From: Propionibacteriaceae bacterium
GTDB taxonomy: Bacteria; Actinomycetota; Actinomycetes; Propionibacteriales; Propionibacteriaceae
Length of the DNA stretch: 5,559 nucleotides
Direction: 5' to 3'
NCBI GenBank assembly: GCA_031282235.1
Contig: JAITED010000123.1
Span: forward strand, 1-5,559
In this document: piece by piece, positions 4,717 through 5,559 of the stretch
Numbering within the stretch: the first letter of the stretch is position 1
Layout of the letters: the number at the start of each line of letters is the position of its first letter
The notes under the pieces: generated by a model
Databases searched by the model: none
The model's input: only the letters and a program-made list of their open reading frames with translations
Told to the model about the DNA's origin: nothing
Translations under genes and position numbers: made by a program

Positions 4717-5559
4717 GGTTGCGATACCTCGGTTGTGTCCGCTGGCGGTTGCGCCCCGTTGGCCGACGCGCCTCGTAGTTTGTTCAACATAGCTTTGATA
4801 CCCGACCACACCTCAGCAATACGAAAGAGTTTCGCCAACGCCAGAAACGCTACTACGAACGCCGCCGCACCAACTGCCAATAAGACCCACTGCACCAACC
4901 ATCCGGTGCCCCAGGAGCGCAGCAGCCACAGCACCAACCGCGCCACTGCACCGGCAGGTGCCGCCGCCAGCGTCAAGCGTACCCAGAGCCGTATCAGCTC
5001 CCTTTGGCCGTATCCCCCCAGTTCTCGGGTGGTGAGTACCAAAAAAATTATGGCTACCGCAATCACCCCAATGCTGTTACCCAACGCCACGGTGGCCGCT
5101 CCCCAAGTGCGCGGCACTAGATAGGCCGCCAACAGCGCGAACCCTACCCGCACTAGGGCAAACACTCCGGTAGTCCAGAATGTGCTCCAGCCGTCCTGGG
5201 CGGCGTAAAAGTAACGGTCTTTCAAAGTGGCAATAGCTTGGGGTAGCAGGCCGATAGCGTACGCCACTAAAATCCACCACACCCCTTGCACCTGCTGGGA
5301 ATCCAAGTCGGGGATGATGATACGAATCGCTGGCTGCCCTAAAGCGATGAGCGCCACGGTTGCGGGGATCATAAATACGCTGGGCGCACCAAGCGCTGAG
5401 CGCAGTTCACGCTTCACAGCGAACGCATCAGCGGCGTTACACGCCCGTGACAACGCTGGATACATCGCCGTTAGGATTGATACGGTGATGACGGCGTGCG
5501 GTAATACGTAGAGCAGATAGGCGTAATCACTGCCAGCGTTGCCGAGCACATCGTCTAAA
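4710..5559 (-). CDS. MurJ/MviN-type lipid II flippase family protein, C-terminal half (start beyond right edge)
   Basis: Polytopic membrane protein of the MOP (MATE-like) superfamily; MurJ flips lipid II across the membrane for peptidoglycan synthesis. The frame is open from the right edge (LDDVLGNAG...) to TAA at 4712-4710, giving 282 residues, about half of a usual MurJ. Family marks: LPHAVITVSILTAMYPALSRA early in the fragment, matching the LPHS(I/V)xTVSxxT helix of MurJ, and KDRYFYAAQDG, matching the R-x-FYAxxD motif. About seven hydrophobic helices are visible, followed by a hydrophilic tail of roughly 45 residues. First known gene of the minus-strand operon, overlapping the ATP-grasp start by 7 bp. 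It may be the essential MurJ or a paralogue serving another lipid-linked glycan: in mycobacteria the canonical murJ is followed by sigM and trxB, not by an ATP-grasp gene. The N-terminal half is needed to decide, so no symbol is given. Confidence 0.8.
   Translation of the reverse strand, partial: LDDVLGNAGSDYAYLLYVLPHAVITVSILTAMYPALSRACNAADAFAVKRELRSALGAPSVFMIPATVALIALGQPAIRIIIPDLDSQQVQGVWWILVAYAIGLLPQAIATLKDRYFYAAQDGWSTFWTTGVFALVRVGFALLAAYLVPRTWGAATVALGNSIGVIAVAIIFLVLTTRELGGYGQRELIRLWVRLTLAAAPAGAVARLVLWLLRSWGTGWLVQWVLLAVGAAAFVVAFLALAKLFRIAEVWSGIKAMLNKLRGASANGAQPPADTTEVSQPC

Noticed and set aside
4717..4809. Longer N-terminus of the ATP-grasp protein (start at 4809)
   Set aside because: It would overlap the flippase gene by 100 bp and adds 31 polar residues unlike the family; GTG 4716 with GAGG upstream fits better.
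4735..5511. Plus-strand frames 4735-5124 and 5227-5511, and minus-strand 5077-5280, inside the flippase gene
   Set aside because: The flippase frame shows regular membrane helices and MurJ motifs throughout; these are shadows.

Overview
This window looks like chromosomal DNA of an actinobacterium of moderately high G+C. The main evidence is a WhiB-family iron-sulfur regulator, a protein class essentially confined to Actinobacteria and their phages. It is divergently paired with a class A penicillin-binding protein, an arrangement known from the whiB4/ponA2 locus of Mycobacterium tuberculosis and the wblA locus of Streptomyces. A probable leaderless promoter and GTG starts fit the same group. 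A finer assignment (for example Actinomycetaceae) would be a guess.

Layout: (1) Bases 1-1925, minus strand: first 641 residues of a bifunctional glycosyltransferase/transpeptidase PBP, running off the left edge. (2) Bases 1926-2077: a 152-bp divergent control region containing a leaderless-type -10 for the PBP, two possible tandem promoters for whiB with identical geometry, and four dyad symmetries. (3) Bases 2078-2401, plus strand: a WhiB4/WblA-like regulator. (4) Bases 2402-2421: a 20-bp convergent gap; its first 14 bases are the second copy of a perfect 14-bp tandem duplication that begins inside the end of whiB. (5) Bases 2422-5559, minus strand: a tightly packed operon, transcribed from the right edge inward: MurJ/MviN-type flippase (C-terminal half only), a sugar-transfer-associated ATP-grasp protein (7-bp overlap), and a Bcr/CflA-type MFS transporter (1-bp gap).

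The clearest anomaly is in the MFS gene. Its natural start is the ATG at 3644, directly behind the ATP-grasp stop and with an AGGG ribosome binding site, but that frame ends after 18 codons at a G4 run followed by TGA TGA. The rest of the transporter continues in the -1 frame. One extra G would restore a 407-residue protein of normal family length. This is either a real frameshift, an assembly indel, or recoding/re-initiation at TGATG.

Functionally, most of the window is about the cell envelope: peptidoglycan polymerisation and crosslinking (PBP), lipid-linked precursor flipping (MurJ-like) and a probable envelope-related ATP-grasp ligase. A redox-sensing regulator is placed back to back with the PBP. 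I found no mobile element, CRISPR array, tRNA or rRNA, and no evidence of a wholly new system.
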